The notes under the pieces: model-generated
What the model saw: only the letters and a program-made list of their open reading frames with translations
Databases searched by the model: none
What the model was told of the DNA's origin: nothing
Source of the DNA: Endomychus coccineus
Taxonomy: Eukaryota; Arthropoda; Insecta; Coleoptera; Endomychidae
Length of the DNA: 64,000 bases
NCBI GenBank assembly: GCA_958510875.1
Contig: OY294068.1
Coordinates: forward strand, 20,254,297 to 20,318,296
Reading direction: 5' to 3'
In this document: piece by piece, positions 23,301 through 36,123 of the stretch
Numbering within the stretch: the stretch's first letter is position 1
How the letters are laid out: each line of letters starts with the position of its first letter
Position numbers and translations under genes: made by a program

Positions 23301-23680
23301 TGAGAAAATGAATATAAGACAATGTTGAAGGTTCCCCCAGTTAATTCGAGGTGTCTTAGATCTTGGAATCTGAAAATTTTGATAATTTGCAACAATCAGG
23401 ACGAGAATTTGTTTCGTATTATTCAGGTTTGAGAGCATTGTGAATCTCTTACTGATAGAAACAATCACAAATCATACCAGTATCTGCAAGATCGATTATT
23501 GAAGTCAATTTGAAGAAGGAGACTTGACCATTCCAGGCAAAACATTGGATTATATATAATGGAGCAGGACATGTGCTAATACAGCCGGGAAACTACCATG
23601 TCTTGAACAATATTGATTTGGGACATGCTGTAATATTGATAGAAGCTTGTTTTCGCAAACATTAATATTGATACACTCAC

Positions 23681-23892
23681 CTATACTGGTGTCGTAAGCA
23701 TGTAGGTATTCTGAAGTCATGAACTGTGAAACGAGAGAGGATTTTCCAACAGCTGGTCCACCTAACATCAACACTTTATAAGGCGTTGGTCCTGGAGCAC
23801 TTGTGGATGACTCTCTTGATGATGCCAGACTGCAAGAAGCCGACGTTCTTGCTGAACCCGCTGCTGAAACTACACCAGTCAATTGCTCTGTG
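23681..23892 (-). CDS. RGK-family small GTPase, P-loop exon
   Basis: A 212-bp exon runs from acceptor TTTTGGTTTTAG (23893 upward) to donor AG|GTGAGTG (23671-23680). It starts with the third base of a codon, then has 70 codons and one extra base. The first ~40 residues are Ser/Ala-rich and low complexity, as expected for RGK N-terminal extensions. They are followed by PYKVLMLGGPAVGKSSLVSQ, whose GGPAVGKSS is the GTP-binding P-loop, and FMTSEYLHAYDTSI. The last base G joins AT of the exon at 34-125 to give Asp, restoring TSIDDES. RGK proteins are atypical GTPases with non-standard switch motifs. No 5' exon or start codon was identified to the right, so the N-terminus is unknown. Confidence 0.88.
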
Positions 23893-24379
23893 CTAAAACC
23901 AAAAGAAACATTCAATATATCAACGATATTTTTGAACTAATATCAAATCTTTGTTTCCAAATTGAAGATCGACCAGTTCTTAATATTATCATCTATACAT
24001 GATGAAATTTCACCAGTGTATAATTTGGTTACAACAAATGATTATTCATAATATGTTAATTATGGCAAAGATTTTTGGATTTATTCGATTTAGAGATGCA
24101 ATATCTTACTAATTAAAAAAAGAGTTCTTGAAAGTTGAAAGTGGGATGTTCAGATGGAAATACTACAGGATTTTTTTTTCACGCTTGCAACGGGCAGCGT
24201 AAAGTATTTATTGAATTCATTCGGAGATAATTTGACTTTTTTGACTAAGGTGATAGCTTTTTTATACCCATAACGTTTGCGTTTTATTTCATCTAGAGGA
24301 TTGGTATTACTGTTCTTCTCATTAATTTATAACAAAAGGTGTAGTGACTCTATTTTCAGCTTACGATTGTCATCGAACC
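23893..24379. other. Sequence upstream of the P-loop exon
   Basis: Presumed 5' intron or upstream region of the RGK gene. It holds only the acceptor tract next to 23893; no 5' exon or promoter motif recognised. Confidence 0.4.
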
Positions 24380-26620
24380 ATATGACGACATTGAACTGTT
24401 TAATAATATCCAATAATTTTTTTGGTTACAGTTACAGTTATCAACACATTCAGTTGATATTTTCAAGAATCTATCCAACTTTCCATCCAATGAAGAAATA
24501 TCATTAAGAAATACCCAATCAATTATTTGAACACATTCCTTCAGAATGAGCAAACGGTGATCTGGAATGTGTTGAAATACACTAACCCTACACTGCTCTC
24601 CAATTTCCATAGAACTCACTGGTACATAACGTGCGAGAATCTCCACTATTCATTCATTTTTTTGTGATCTACAGGCAAGTGTGTGTGATGACGTAACTCC
24701 TTTCACTTCAGGGTACATTTAACATCTCAGGATTAATGTGTTAGAGAATGTTATGTGGCGATTTTATACTATACGAATCGAGCCCTTTCATTCGATACCC
24801 ATAAGGCTATAGTTCAAGGTTTTTTTTGATTTGCCATAGGCATACTGTTGAATCAAATTGTATCGGTTGTATTTTAGGATAATGCATCAACCAACAACCA
24901 CCATCACCGAGGCTTCACTCTTTTCTCCTTTGTACGTTAGAGTGACTGATGCAGGCTTATCATTTTAATTGTCGAATTTATATGCAACTGTAATTGCCGA
25001 AATATTAATAATGCTACATTTCATAATGAATTATATAACATCTTCTATCACTGGACTTACGTTGATATATATTCTGGATATTCTACTATCTCCTGCCAGA
25101 TTAAGATTCACATGTGTTATCATCACCCATATGATTCAGATTCAAATACAGAACAACTTGGTTCAAATAATATATTGAGAAGAGTTCTCAGTGTTTAAGG
25201 AGATACTGTAAATGATCAATTTAACGTTATTACGTGAGTGTTATTATTTATCACTCGAGCGTACTCATTCCTCTACCTTAGTTTTATAATAATATTATAC
25301 CGAATATTGTACCGGCCATATGAAATAAACGATTCTGTAAAATAAGGATAGATTATTACAAAATTGATGGCAACGGCCGAATGATCAGATATGAAAGGTG
25401 CAAATATAAAACTATCAAAGAATTCTTGCTATATATTAAGGGATATGTTATCAAGACACGCACCTTTTCTTGTATTTTCATGAATTGTTGGTATGAAACC
25501 ATACGAAGACATTAAATCGATAAGTACAGAAGATATACGATCAGCGCTACCGAGAAAATGGACAGTAAAATTCCCTAACAGTATCATAATGCGTTTGGAA
25601 GTCGTTAGTTTATCAAAATTATTGTTAAGTATTTCGAAAAGTAAGTCAAAATCACCTGAAGTTAAACGGTAAGAAGTTATCAAGATTAGATCCAAAACAA
25701 AAATGGCAACATTTCTATCAATATGAACAAATCTACAGAAATTTGATACTGCGGTGTAATTATAAATATTTAAGGTCCCATACCCTGTTTCTCTCGCCCA
25801 ATCTTACTGTAGATTATCAATTTCGTGAATTTTATTCCTCAAGCATTGCACATTGAAATGCATACATTTGCACGTTATTAGCTGTAAATTGGCCAGATTG
25901 TGGGTATCATTCCTTCTGTTAATGGAAAATTCGAATTATGGGCATTTTGCTTAGGGATGTAGAATCACATATAGAGCCAAAAGTTGGTATTTCTGAGAGT
26001 ATTTTCAAACGTCATTGGGGCTGTTATTTTGAAAGAACATTCGATAGTGTTTGGAAGTTTTGGAGTGTTTTGTCCTCTTGAAAATTGACTGTATCATCCA
26101 ATTCCTTGAGGACATCCATAACATCTTCAGTATTCGTTCCATAGCTTGAGTTGCCAATGTAAATAAAAGTGACGCGTTCTACCGGCTCTAACTTAGCTTT
26201 CGCTGTTTTTGATATAAATTTGTCGTAATTTTTTCTGTAATTAGTTTTATTGTTGCCCTCGATCTTATTTGTGACATCTGTTGGGCCACGATAGAAAATA
26301 CTGTATCGGTTGAAACATTAACTTTTCCAAACGAATGATTCCGACCGCACATTACATCTTCATAACTTGGTTTTCTGTTATAACAGGTGTCTGTATCTTT
26401 CATGAGATTTTATTTACTTGTGACGAGTCTAACAGAAGAATTTTATCACGCAACTAAGGATCAATTCTTTTTAATATTTCTTTGGATTCTTCAGATTTGA
26501 GGTAAAGTTCAAGATTTAATTTCTTCATTAGGGCATCTGCTTTGTATTGCCACGTTTTATTCTCATTATGTATCATAGACTCACCCCCAGTAAAAATCAC
26601 TGAATTATCCTTGTCATCAG
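24380..26620 (-). mobile_element. Non-LTR retrotransposon remnant: ORF1-like, endonuclease, linker
   Basis: Minus strand, from right to left. An ORF1-like region (about 26600-25950) includes LNLELYLKSEESKEILKRID and a YIGNSSYGT-like block. The AP endonuclease starts HFNVQCLRNKIHEID (about 25860). Frame 25695-25429 carries IMILLGNFTVHFLG and HENTRKGACLDNISLN; just beyond lies FISDHSAVAIN (about 25395-25360) with the SDH active-site block. After ~700 bp of unrelated DNA, a linker-like piece ISSLDGKLDRFLKISTECVD appears (about 24480), similar to the segment between EN and RT in the element at 56932-59805. No RT follows. Much decayed. Confidence 0.65.
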
Positions 26621-27599
26621 ATTACTGATTCAAAGATGACTACATCACATCACATGACACAGGAACTATCCACAATTCTGAAGTGTAGCCTCTCAATACA
26701 CCCTACATGGTAAACATTACCGCAATTTTTATGCACGTAACCTTTCTGAAAGATCTAGTTTTACAGCAACCATAATTATTATCATCATTAGGTTGAGAAA
26801 TTCTCAACTTTGACTAGAATATATAATATAATATATAACATGATATGAATGAATAACGCCAGAAATATTTCGAATGCATATTGGAAACTTTCTGTTGGAA
26901 AAAATGTTGTCAACTGGAATATCTGGGATTGTCTATACTTTTTCTATTATCTCAGTGATTATATTCAATCGTTTAAGTTCAGTTATATGCGCAATATTGT
27001 TGTCATTTGAAATCGATATGATAGCCCTGTTGTATAATATGATAAACGTTTGATCATGGAACATCATTAGACATTCATAACCTACTAGATGTTATCCCGG
27101 AATACTAATTGTGAAAAGAATATAATTATGGGTTCTGTAATTTTGCTAATGAACCTTGTTAGCTCTCATAATCAGGTTAGTGTTCTAGTATCACTTACTC
27201 ATCCTCAACAAAATCACGAAGTTTCATTATGTAACGAAATATAATCGTATTATTGGAGAAAAGTAATCGATTTCATCATCCAATATCTCTCTGAGTTACG
27301 AAACTTCGTGAAAGAGGATTCCTGTTACTGCACATGTCTTTCTCCGATGAGTCGAATTCATTTGATTCTTTATCAACTTAATGTGCCATTCGAACGGTTT
27401 TATCAGTAATGAGAAAGCGTTTCCAGTACTAACGAGTAATCTATGGTTAGTTTAGGGGAAGATGAAACGTATCAAATTTCAAATTGATTGCAGCTCTGGA
27501 AAAAGATCTCATTCATGTCTTAACGACTGACGTAGAGCCAAGTTACCAGAGATGATTCAGTTGCACAACTTCATTAAACAACCATACAAGCTGAATTGA
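26621..27599. other. Intergenic or 5' intronic stretch, nothing recognised
   Basis: AT-rich, including a (TATAA)n-like patch at 26820-26840. No gene. Confidence 0.4.
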
Positions 27600-28370
27600 T
27601 TAGAATAGTGAATTGTAAGTAAAACCGTATGAGGCAACTTAGCACTGCAAGCGTGGATAAAGAATTCAGTGCAACCAAAACTGAAGCCTGCGTCTTCTCC
27701 AGGAAAGCGAATCCCACAATTCCTACTATAATGATCTCAGGTACAACTATTATTATGAAGTCTTCTATAACCATAGTCGGGATCACCAGCAACAGCACTC
27801 TCTCATGTGACGATCATGTGAGGACCATTGCGAAAACTGCTTCAAGAAAACTTGGTTGTCTATTCCGTGCAAGAGATACTTTACACCCCAGCAGCTCCTC
27901 ATAATCCTCAAAACACAGATTCGACCTGTCCTGGACATGTCACATGTTTGGAGTTCGGCTTCCGTATATACGGTGGTGTTCTTAGATTCTATCCAGAAAA
28001 GAGCTATTTGTTTGATTGATGAGAACATCGTTGAAAGGTGGGAGATCTCGCCCTTCTCTATAGAGGTTCCCAAGATCGGCTTTCATCAGAAATTTTGTCT
28101 ATTGTTCCACTACGAGAGATTCCAGATAGGCGGACTAGACGAGCTCAAACTAGTCACACCTTCATTGTCAAGCTCGAAACCTGCCTAACTTTTTCCTACC
28201 AGATTTCATTTCTTATCGAACACCGAAGTTGTATAACTCTTTATCTATTGAGGTCTTTTCCAATGTCTATAACCTCCAAAGCTTCAAGAAAAATTCAATG
28301 CCTCCTCTCCCAACATTCCAAAGCAGGCTCACATGATGTTCTTCTGCTCTCGGGAAGTCAAAATTAAAAA
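27600..28370 (+). mobile_element. Jockey-like non-LTR 3' fragment
   Basis: The plus strand gives FSATKTEACVFSRKANPTIP, SCDDHVRTIAKTASRKLGCL, FRARDTLHPSS, FLDSIQKRAICLIDEN and EISPFSIEVPK across frames, the region after the RT catalytic centre. It ends with an LQKFKKN-like tail and a short A-run at 28366. Same family as 45800-46720. Multiple frameshifts. Confidence 0.75.
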
Positions 28371-29859
28371 AAAAGTCGCTCTAGATGTGTGTCTTCAATA
28401 GAGAAAACAATATTATATTTTTTTCACATATTTATTCTAAGTAGGCACGGTTCATAGAATTTGTACGTTTATAGTTATGTATTATGAACAATTTGTACAA
28501 TTTTTATTATGAATAGTTTGTATAAATTTTAATGATAAGTTAAATATATTATGTATAGTTTTTAAAATTTGTTCAATGAAACGAAGAAGATTTGGAAGAT
28601 ATCAATGATATCTGATCTGATTGACATATCAGCAGAATCCAATTGAATTTACTGACGCATTCCTTAATTTACCATTGCCATCATCCTTTCGCTTACATTT
28701 TTTGATTTTATAGCTCCTAATGTACCCATAAGCATCGTCTATATATCTTCAAGTGTTCAGCACATGCTGCTTTGTTCCGCCTAATACGTTTCGGGGAAAA
28801 ATGTCTCAAGTTTTTGTATGCTTTCTTTATTTGACTATAACCGGGGTCGTGTCCTTTCATCGGAGAATCTCTACAATTCCGCAGATTCATCGATTCAGTT
28901 GTGTGAATTTATTAGGAGTTGGAAGTTGGAGTTAAATACACCAATAACAAAACAAAAACCATCCCAAAGAATGAATTTTGTCTCTAGTAGGCGTTATAAC
29001 GCTGAATTTGTGTGAATGCGAATAATTATATCATTAAAAATTTCGTTAATTTGGAACTCCAGATATTTGGCGCTTTCATTTGTTCCACCAAAGATCAAAT
29101 GTCCTGAATATACAAGCGTATACAAAGAGGGAGAGCGCTATAGGGGGAAACAAATGAAGCGAAATCGCCGACGGAAGAATGAAAACCTGAGTCAACGAAA
29201 ATTAATAAAGACGAGACCTTATCATACTAATAAAGAGCAAACGTATAACATTCCCACACCCAGGGAGAAAATATCACCTCCCACCGACTCAACTTGACGT
29301 TTTAACGAGAGGATGGAAATCCTATTTCGGTGACGCAATCATGTGATTCCAAGCGTAAGACAAAAGGGTATTGCTGACGCAGGTGGCTGTTTCTTGACGT
29401 ATTTGATTATTCTCAAGGGATTGTGAGTAACCGGTTTTAATTTCATAACTGGATTTGATTAGTTTGTACATGAACGAATATGTGGTCACTATATCTTTTG
29501 TTTGCAGGTATCACGTTGGAAAGTTTATTTCACTTGACATGGGAAACATTGGGACTTTCCAAATATAACGAAGGTTGCTAAAGCAAATATCGCGAGATAT
29601 GATACAGGTTACTCTGGTGGTAGCCACGCAGTTCTATGACCTGTGAAATCCTGGGATGGACAACACATTTCGTATTTCATCAACTTATTATTCGAGGGAT
29701 GAATGAGAACGAAAATCTGGACGCGAAGATCACCTAGTAACCTTTATGATAGTTCGTTTTGATTTCAATACAGAATTGACTGGAATATTTTCTACTTGAG
29801 AAAGTCTCAAAACAAATTAATCGCATCATGTACTGTTGTTTACGTGATGAATAGAATAC
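28371..29859. other. Stretch with nothing recognised
   Basis: Contains AT-rich near-repeats (acaatttgtacaatttttattatgaatagtttgta) at 28485-28520 and a lysine/arginine-rich 93-codon frame at 29016-29297 with no family resemblance. No supported gene. Confidence 0.4.
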
Positions 29860-30033
29860 AGTCATAGTACACATTACATATATTTTTAAATTGTTAATAT
29901 ATTGGTATAGAGAGAATTATTTTCAAGCTATAATTATAATTTTTAATCAAATTGAACAAATTAAAAATTCCCTTGTGAATTTATTGAAGCAGAGAACTAA
30001 TGATGATCAGATTGGAGTTTTTCTCCGTTATTA

Positions 30034-33000
30034 TAGTCCAGTCGTCCTGCAATTGAGATACACTTAAAATGATATTTTTTCCACATCTCTATTTTATGAT
30101 TGATATCCATGTTTTTTGAGTCGCTGATCACGAATATGGAGGTTAAAAGATCGTAGACCCATGGCGTTCTGAGATATTGGCCATTTTCGACCCAAAAAAT
30201 GTTGTTTTTTTTTTTGGTATTATAAAAATTAAATTTCGTCATACAAATTTTCCTCTAAGAACTTAATTCTCTGCGCAATGGTAGTATTTCATGTGTATTT
30301 TCGAATCAATCTTGGATTTTCGTCTACCTCTTTTTTTGGCGTCAAAATCCGCCATCTTAGAACAAATGGTTTTTTCAATATAACTCCGTTAAAAATTGGT
30401 CTTTTGATCCAAATCAAAATGCGAATTGAAGAGTTTGATGTCTTCTATAACATTTCCTGAATCCACGCATTTTGATTGAAAAGTGAAGAGATGGGATTGT
30501 TTTGAAAAATCAAGGTCCCAGAAAAAGTTTATAATTTTCAGGTTAGAATACTCGTATGAGATTAAACTTTCACATGCAAATAGCGGAAAGTTCTACAAGT
30601 ATTTCAAGTTTCCGTAGGTTCTTTTTGGATGATTAGAACTCGAGATATCTATTGATGTAGTTTGGGTCCAGAGTGAGCCCAGTTTTGGCCCTAATCGAAA
30701 AAATCAAAAAAATTCTTACAGAAAAGACTTCTGGCTATCTAACCCTGAATCGTCGACCTTCCACGTCTCTGTAAAGAAATTATAGCGCGAGTTGAAAAAA
30801 GAAAACCAGAGCAAAAAAAAACGAATGCGCTCGAAATCCGAGCATCAATAAAGTAGATTTCAAAAAAAATTTTCAATTTTTTTTCCAATCAATGTAATAA
30901 TGAATTTGAGATTTATTGTTGATAATTTTCATAATAATTAAAATAATATCTTTTTTTTTCACGATAATGGTATTTTGGAAAGGTACCATTTAATCGAAAA
31001 AATTAAAAATAATCAATAAACTAATAACAAACATGAATTTTATTATTGACGAATTGAAAAATAATTATAATAATAATAATAATTTATGTATTTTTTTTTG
31101 ATAGGAAAATTTTGAAAGAAAATTATATATTTAATTATGAATGACATTGTTATATATTATATCTCATATATTGTTTCTTTCTTACTTCAAAAAAATAGAG
31201 TCATCAATAATACATTTGTACATGGCAGATTTTACTATTTGAGATAAATAACAATTAATTCTTATGCTTAATAAACCAACAACCTATAACATCATAATAT
31301 ATAATTCCCAAACTCTACGCTTTTTAGGTGCAACGCTTTCCTCATTTTCAGTCGTAGTCGAATCTGTTGATGTCATATCCTCAGTTTCTTCATCACTTTC
31401 CTAGCAAGTTGCTGATGTGATATGATCATTATTGATATTATCATCAGTTGCAAAATCACTATCAGGTTCTTGATCATCATCACTTCCTACTGATGAAGGA
31501 ATTACATTACTACTATCATTATCATTAAGATCATCATTATCATCATCATCGACATCGTCATTTATTGAAAATTCATTATCATCTAATAACGTAACTTCTG
31601 GTTCAACGCTATTTGCACAGTATTTACCATCGCAGTGTTTACATAGAATTGTACATGGTATACCTACTTTCTTACAAGAACATTTGCCACTGCAACGGAC
31701 TTTGCAACCACATGCAATTATTTTTAGCAAATTTTTAGGTGCAGCTTCTTCATATGTTTGAATAGGCTCAAAACCATTTTCTGTACTTTCGCAACCCCAT
31801 TTGGTTGGGTCAATGGTATCATTGCCTATCCAAAGCTGCACCTGATAATAAACACGTAAAATGTGTAATTTAGTTGCATCATCAGTTGGTGGCAAACATT
31901 CAAGTTCACATGCCGACTTTCGAACTCTACTGGTATAACAAATAAAGCGCAAGTGGCCGAGGTTTTGAATATTTTTCTTTTGTAATTTAGGAGCATATAT
32001 TTGATACAAAATACTTCTACCAGTTCTGAATAATTTCTCAACATCTGGCTCAGTTTTATAAAATTCATTCAAATCGTTTGGTAAAAAATTGACATTGAAA
32101 AAATTTTTTTTACCTTGCCTGTAACAAGCGGATGTTGTGTCGCATCCACTAGAAGCATTTCAAATAATAATATAAATTACACGCGTACAACGTGATGATC
32201 TCTGTGGATCACCATGGTAACGATGAACATCTGCTCTTGTAAGAATAAAAAAACTGTACGCGTACGCATTCTATGGAATTTTTTGGGGCCATTTTTTCTA
32301 CTTGACTCGACATCACGCGAGATTATATTATGATGAATAAATGTTTCAATTAATATTAAAATCTGCAATAATCACTTTCCTGTTCATCATTATATTGATA
32401 GTAGTACATTCAGAATGAAAGAAAAATTTGAATTTTTTGTTTAAAATCTATATTAGCTCGGATTTCGAGCGCATTTGCTTTTTTTTTGCTCCGGTTTTCT
32501 TTTTTCAACTCGCGCTATAATTTCTTTACAGATACGTGGAAGGTCGACGATTTAGGGTTAGATAGCCAGAAGTCTTTTCTGTAAGAATTTTTCCGATTTT
32601 TTTGATTAGGGTCAAAACTGGGCTCATTGTGAACCCAAACCTACATCAATAGATATCTCAAGTTCTACTAATCCAAAAAAGATCTGCGGAGGCTTGAAAT
32701 ACTTGTAGAACTTTCCGCTATTTGCATGTGAATTTTTGATTCCATACAAGTATTCTAACCTAAAAATTATTAATTTTTTCTGGGACCTTGATTTTTCAAA
32801 ACGGTCTCATTTCTTCAATTTTCAATCAAAATGCTTGGATCCTGGAGATGTTGTAGAAGACATCAAACTCTTCAATTTGCATTTTGATTTGGATCAAAAG
32901 ACCCATTTTTAACGGAGTTATGATAAAATCATTTTTTTCTAAGATGGCGGATTTTGGCGCCTAAAAAGAGGTAGACGAAAAACCAAGATTGATTCGAAAA

Positions 33001-33411
33001 TACACATGAAATACTACCATCGCGCAGAAAATAAAGTTCTTAGAGGAAAATTTGTATGACGAAATTTATTTCTTATGTTCCCAAAAAAAAAACCAAAATG
33101 GGCCTTATATCAGGCCCGAATGACTTAGAGACTTCTATTTTCCGCCATTCGACGCATTTTTCATTTCTGTACAGATTTGTTCTCACTGTCTAGTCAATAA
33201 AATGTGTTATTTTCTTTTAAATCGCCAAAAACAACGAAAACTCTAAAAAACGGCTATTTTTGGGTCAAAAATGGCCAATATCTCGGAACGCCATGGGCCT
33301 ACGATCTTTTAACCTCCATATTCGTGATCAGCGACCCAAAAAACATAAATACCAACCATAAAATAGAGATGTGGAAAAATTTCCAATCCAAATTGCAGGA
33401 CGACTGGACTA
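30034..33411. mobile_element. Long-TIR foldback DNA transposon, terminus TAGTCCAG, TSD TTA
   Basis: The left arm (30034-30880) and right arm (about 32420-33411) are imperfect reverse complements of ~850-990 bp; the right arm has ~150 bp extra near 33065-33200. Ends are TAGTCCAGTCGTCCTGCA / TGCAGGACGACTGGACTA. Flanks are TTA on both sides (30031-30033, 33412-33414). Empty sites in the tandem copies at 34095 and 34553 read cgttattagtc, confirming a 3-bp duplication. The core carries a minus-strand Cys-rich protein remnant (31401-32159). A 3-bp duplication fits PIF/Harbinger, CACTA or Academ-type elements; the superfamily is not proven. Confidence 0.82.
31401..32159 (-). pseudogene. Transposon-encoded Cys-rich protein remnant (GCDTTSA block plus CXC-like tail)
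   Basis: An open frame of ~253 codons runs from just after a TGA at 32160-32162 to the stop at 31401; no ATG start supports an intact protein. Near the N-terminal edge is SSGCDTTSACYRQGKK, resembling the helix-hairpin block (GCD....GxGK) of XPG/FEN1-like nucleases. Residues ~80-130 include CLPPTDDATKLHILRVYYQV. Residues ~145-190 carry CGCKVRCSGKCSCKKVGIPC then CKHCDGKYC, a Tesmin/TSO1 (CXC)-like cysteine cluster. The tail is Asp/Asn-rich. The GCDTTSA-plus-CXC architecture recurs in insect repeat-encoded proteins as I recall. It is 5' truncated: the rest of the nuclease or transposase is missing. Confidence 0.65.
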
Positions 33412-35010
33412 TTAGTCGATGAAATTCAATCTGAAAAAAGATTATTCTGGCGCTTCCACCAATATTTCTAAGGAGCTTAGACCATGTACTTAACATATTG
33501 TGTATTCACAAAAGATGTGATTGGGTTGTTGTGCGGAGACAGGAAAGGTATCCTCACATAGTCTCCAGAAATGCTTTGTGAATTAACAGGTTGATTCCTT
33601 CCACCATTAAATCAGTGACAGCTTGTTGCCAGATATACTATTCCTCCCCATCATTATTTCTATAAGTAACTCTATTGCTTTGATTATAATTAATTTGTAT
33701 TATTTTGAGTCGAATTCATAGGTTTCACCAATACTGATAATATGCTTTTCTTCTGAATACCTTGATGATTATTCCGTTATCATTCTATCACAACGTCTCG
33801 GTTATGATGGATGTTCGGAAAATAATCCATCAAGGTGATGAATAGTAACGATATTGACAAAAAATAGAATACAGTCATAGTACACATCATAAAAGGATTG
33901 TGAGTTTTTACCAATTTCTCAAATGTTTTCAAAATAGTTAATACATTGATGTGTACGGAACTATTTTGAAGCTATAATTATAATTTTCAAGCGAATTGAG
34001 TGAATCAAAAATTCCGTTGTGAATACATCAAAGCAGAGATCAAATGAAGATCAGACGGAATGAAAATGACATATTGATGGAGTTTTCTCCGTTATTAGTC
34101 AATGAAATTCATCCTGCAAGAAATATTTTTCTGGCGCATTCACCAATATTTCAAAGCTACGTCACTAGCTTAGAACACATATTTACAATATCTTGTATCC
34201 ACAGAACATGTAATTGAGTTGTTGTGCCGGGAACAAATAGATCTTTACAGATGCCATTCTCTCTAGGAAAGCATTGTGAATTAACAGGTACACTCTTTTG
34301 ATCATGGGCATTGTAGCCCATTGTAGCCCAACAGTGACAGCTTGTTTCAGATGTATTATTATTTCCTATTATTATCACTATAAGTTATTCAACTGCTCTG
34401 ATTATGATTAATTTGTATTGTTTTGGGTCAGAATCATAGCAATAATTATAATTTCTAAGCGAATTGAACGAATAAAACGTTCATTGAGAATTCATTGAAG
34501 CAGAGAATGAAGATCAGAAAGACATAAATGACATATTGATAGAGGTTTTCTCCGTTATTAGTCGATAGAATTCAATTTGAAAGGAAGATTTTTCTGGCGC
34601 GTTCACCAATAATTTAAAGCTACATTACGAGCTTAGAACACATACCTACAGTATCGTGTATCCACAAAAGATGTGACTCGGTTGTTGTGCCGAAACAGAA
34701 TAGATATCCTTACGTATCCTTCAGAGATGCGTTGTGAAATAACAGGTTGATTCCTTTGATCAAGAGGATAGTAGCACATTGAATGATAGGTTGTTGCCAG
34801 ATGTACTATTATTTCCCATTATTATTACTAAAAGTGATCAATTTGTTTTGTTTTGAGTCAAAATCATAGATTCACCAATTCTGATGCTCTCCTTTTGAAC
34901 ACCTCCACGATTATTCCGTTATCATTCTATTACAAAGTCTCGGTCCTAATCTAAATATTGGAAAATAATCCATGAAGGTGATGAATAGTGATGATATTGA
35001 CAGAAGAATA

Positions 35011-36123
35011 CTCTGAAGCCTTGTGTGTGGGCACTCTGTGATTAGACGAATAGGAAACAATATTTATTCATCTGTAATGCTCCAAGAAAATGATGTTGTG
35101 GTATATGAGAGTTGGTTGAACTTGTTATATTGTTGACTCTATTCTAATGAATAAATACTACAAAATGTGTCATCTCAACCCGATCAACAAACTTGTCACA
35201 CAGGTATTAAACGCTCGAATAGTGCATTACGTATACTTGATTTATACCAACCTAACCAACATGGGAGTAAGGTTTCCATCGATTCAATTTCAACACGAAA
35301 TTGGATGAATATCACAACAGAGCTGTTTAGAATTTAATCTGTGATAATTTCATCTCACACACGATAATTTTGCTACAAACAGTTCGTCAGAAGGAACTTA
35401 AAAATAATATGTAAATTTGCAAGCTTTCCCCTGTTTTAGGCATTACTGATAGATCTGAGAACCTTATCAATAGAAATAATACATTTTCATCAAATAATCC
35501 TAAAATCTATCCAATGATAGCCATACACTATTACAAGTATTCGAATTATTCGATTCGAAGCCTGAAATGGTTGAATATTATGATTAATTTGTTGGGTTTG
35601 CATTATATAGCAAATTATGTCATAAAATTCATATTATAACGTTTCATATTACGAGTTAGCGTGAACGATAGTGATAATAATGTTCAATAATTGTAGATTT
35701 GACATCAAACACAAGTTTCATGTGAAATTAAAATAATGTTGTATAATTTTCTGCATCATTCATGATATTACTATAGACTATGGAAAGCTAGTCAATTAGA
35801 TATTCAATATATATTGATTGAAACCGCAATTTGAGTTGAAAGGTTTTGTCTAAGGCTCTACTTTATCTGAAGAACTGACAATTGGTAACATGTTTGTTGT
35901 CCTTCTGATGTTTCATTCGCTAGAATTACAAAATCCATTCACAATAATACCTAATAAGGACTCATTCAACAACAAGTCGAGTTTTAAATTGAGCGTCATT
36001 TCCTTCTCTCACATGTTTAGTCGACCATATTAAATTTGATAACTGTTGAAACATTGATATTCCGCATAACACCTTGAATATGTGTTAATGGTACAGAAAA
36101 ACTGAGCACATCCATTTGCTCAG
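35011..36123. other. Stretch with nothing recognised
   Basis: AT-rich DNA, no long frames or clear repeats. Confidence 0.4.

Larger units (their letters stand above)
126..23680 (-). other. Large intron of the RGK GTPase gene, loaded with transposons
   Basis: The donor at 23680 and acceptor at 126 are both phase 1 and join the TSI and DDES codons, so this 23,555-bp stretch is inferred to be one intron. Nearly all recognisable content is mobile-element debris, listed separately. An unseen small exon inside it cannot be excluded, but the reading frame is continuous without one. Confidence 0.8.
29860..35010. repeat. Three degenerate tandem units of ~570-630 bp
   Basis: Units begin near 29866 and 33868 (both agaatacagtcatagtaca) and about 34440. 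They share blocks such as tttctccgttattagtc, ttctggcgc, aacaggttgattcctt, gacagcttgttgccagatgta and aaataatccat(c/g)aaggtgatgaata. The first unit is interrupted by the 3.4-kb foldback at 30034-33411; the intact copies give the empty site. No coding potential. It could be a local satellite or tandem copies of a non-autonomous element. Confidence 0.8.

Noticed and set aside
23550..23680. Continuation of the P-loop exon frame past position 23681
   Set aside because: A strong GTGAGT donor lies here, and the frame beyond it loses family resemblance; the true continuation is at 34-125.
29016..29297. 93-codon basic frame (plus strand)
   Set aside because: No family resemblance, no splice or start context beyond chance, and composition follows local A-rich DNA.
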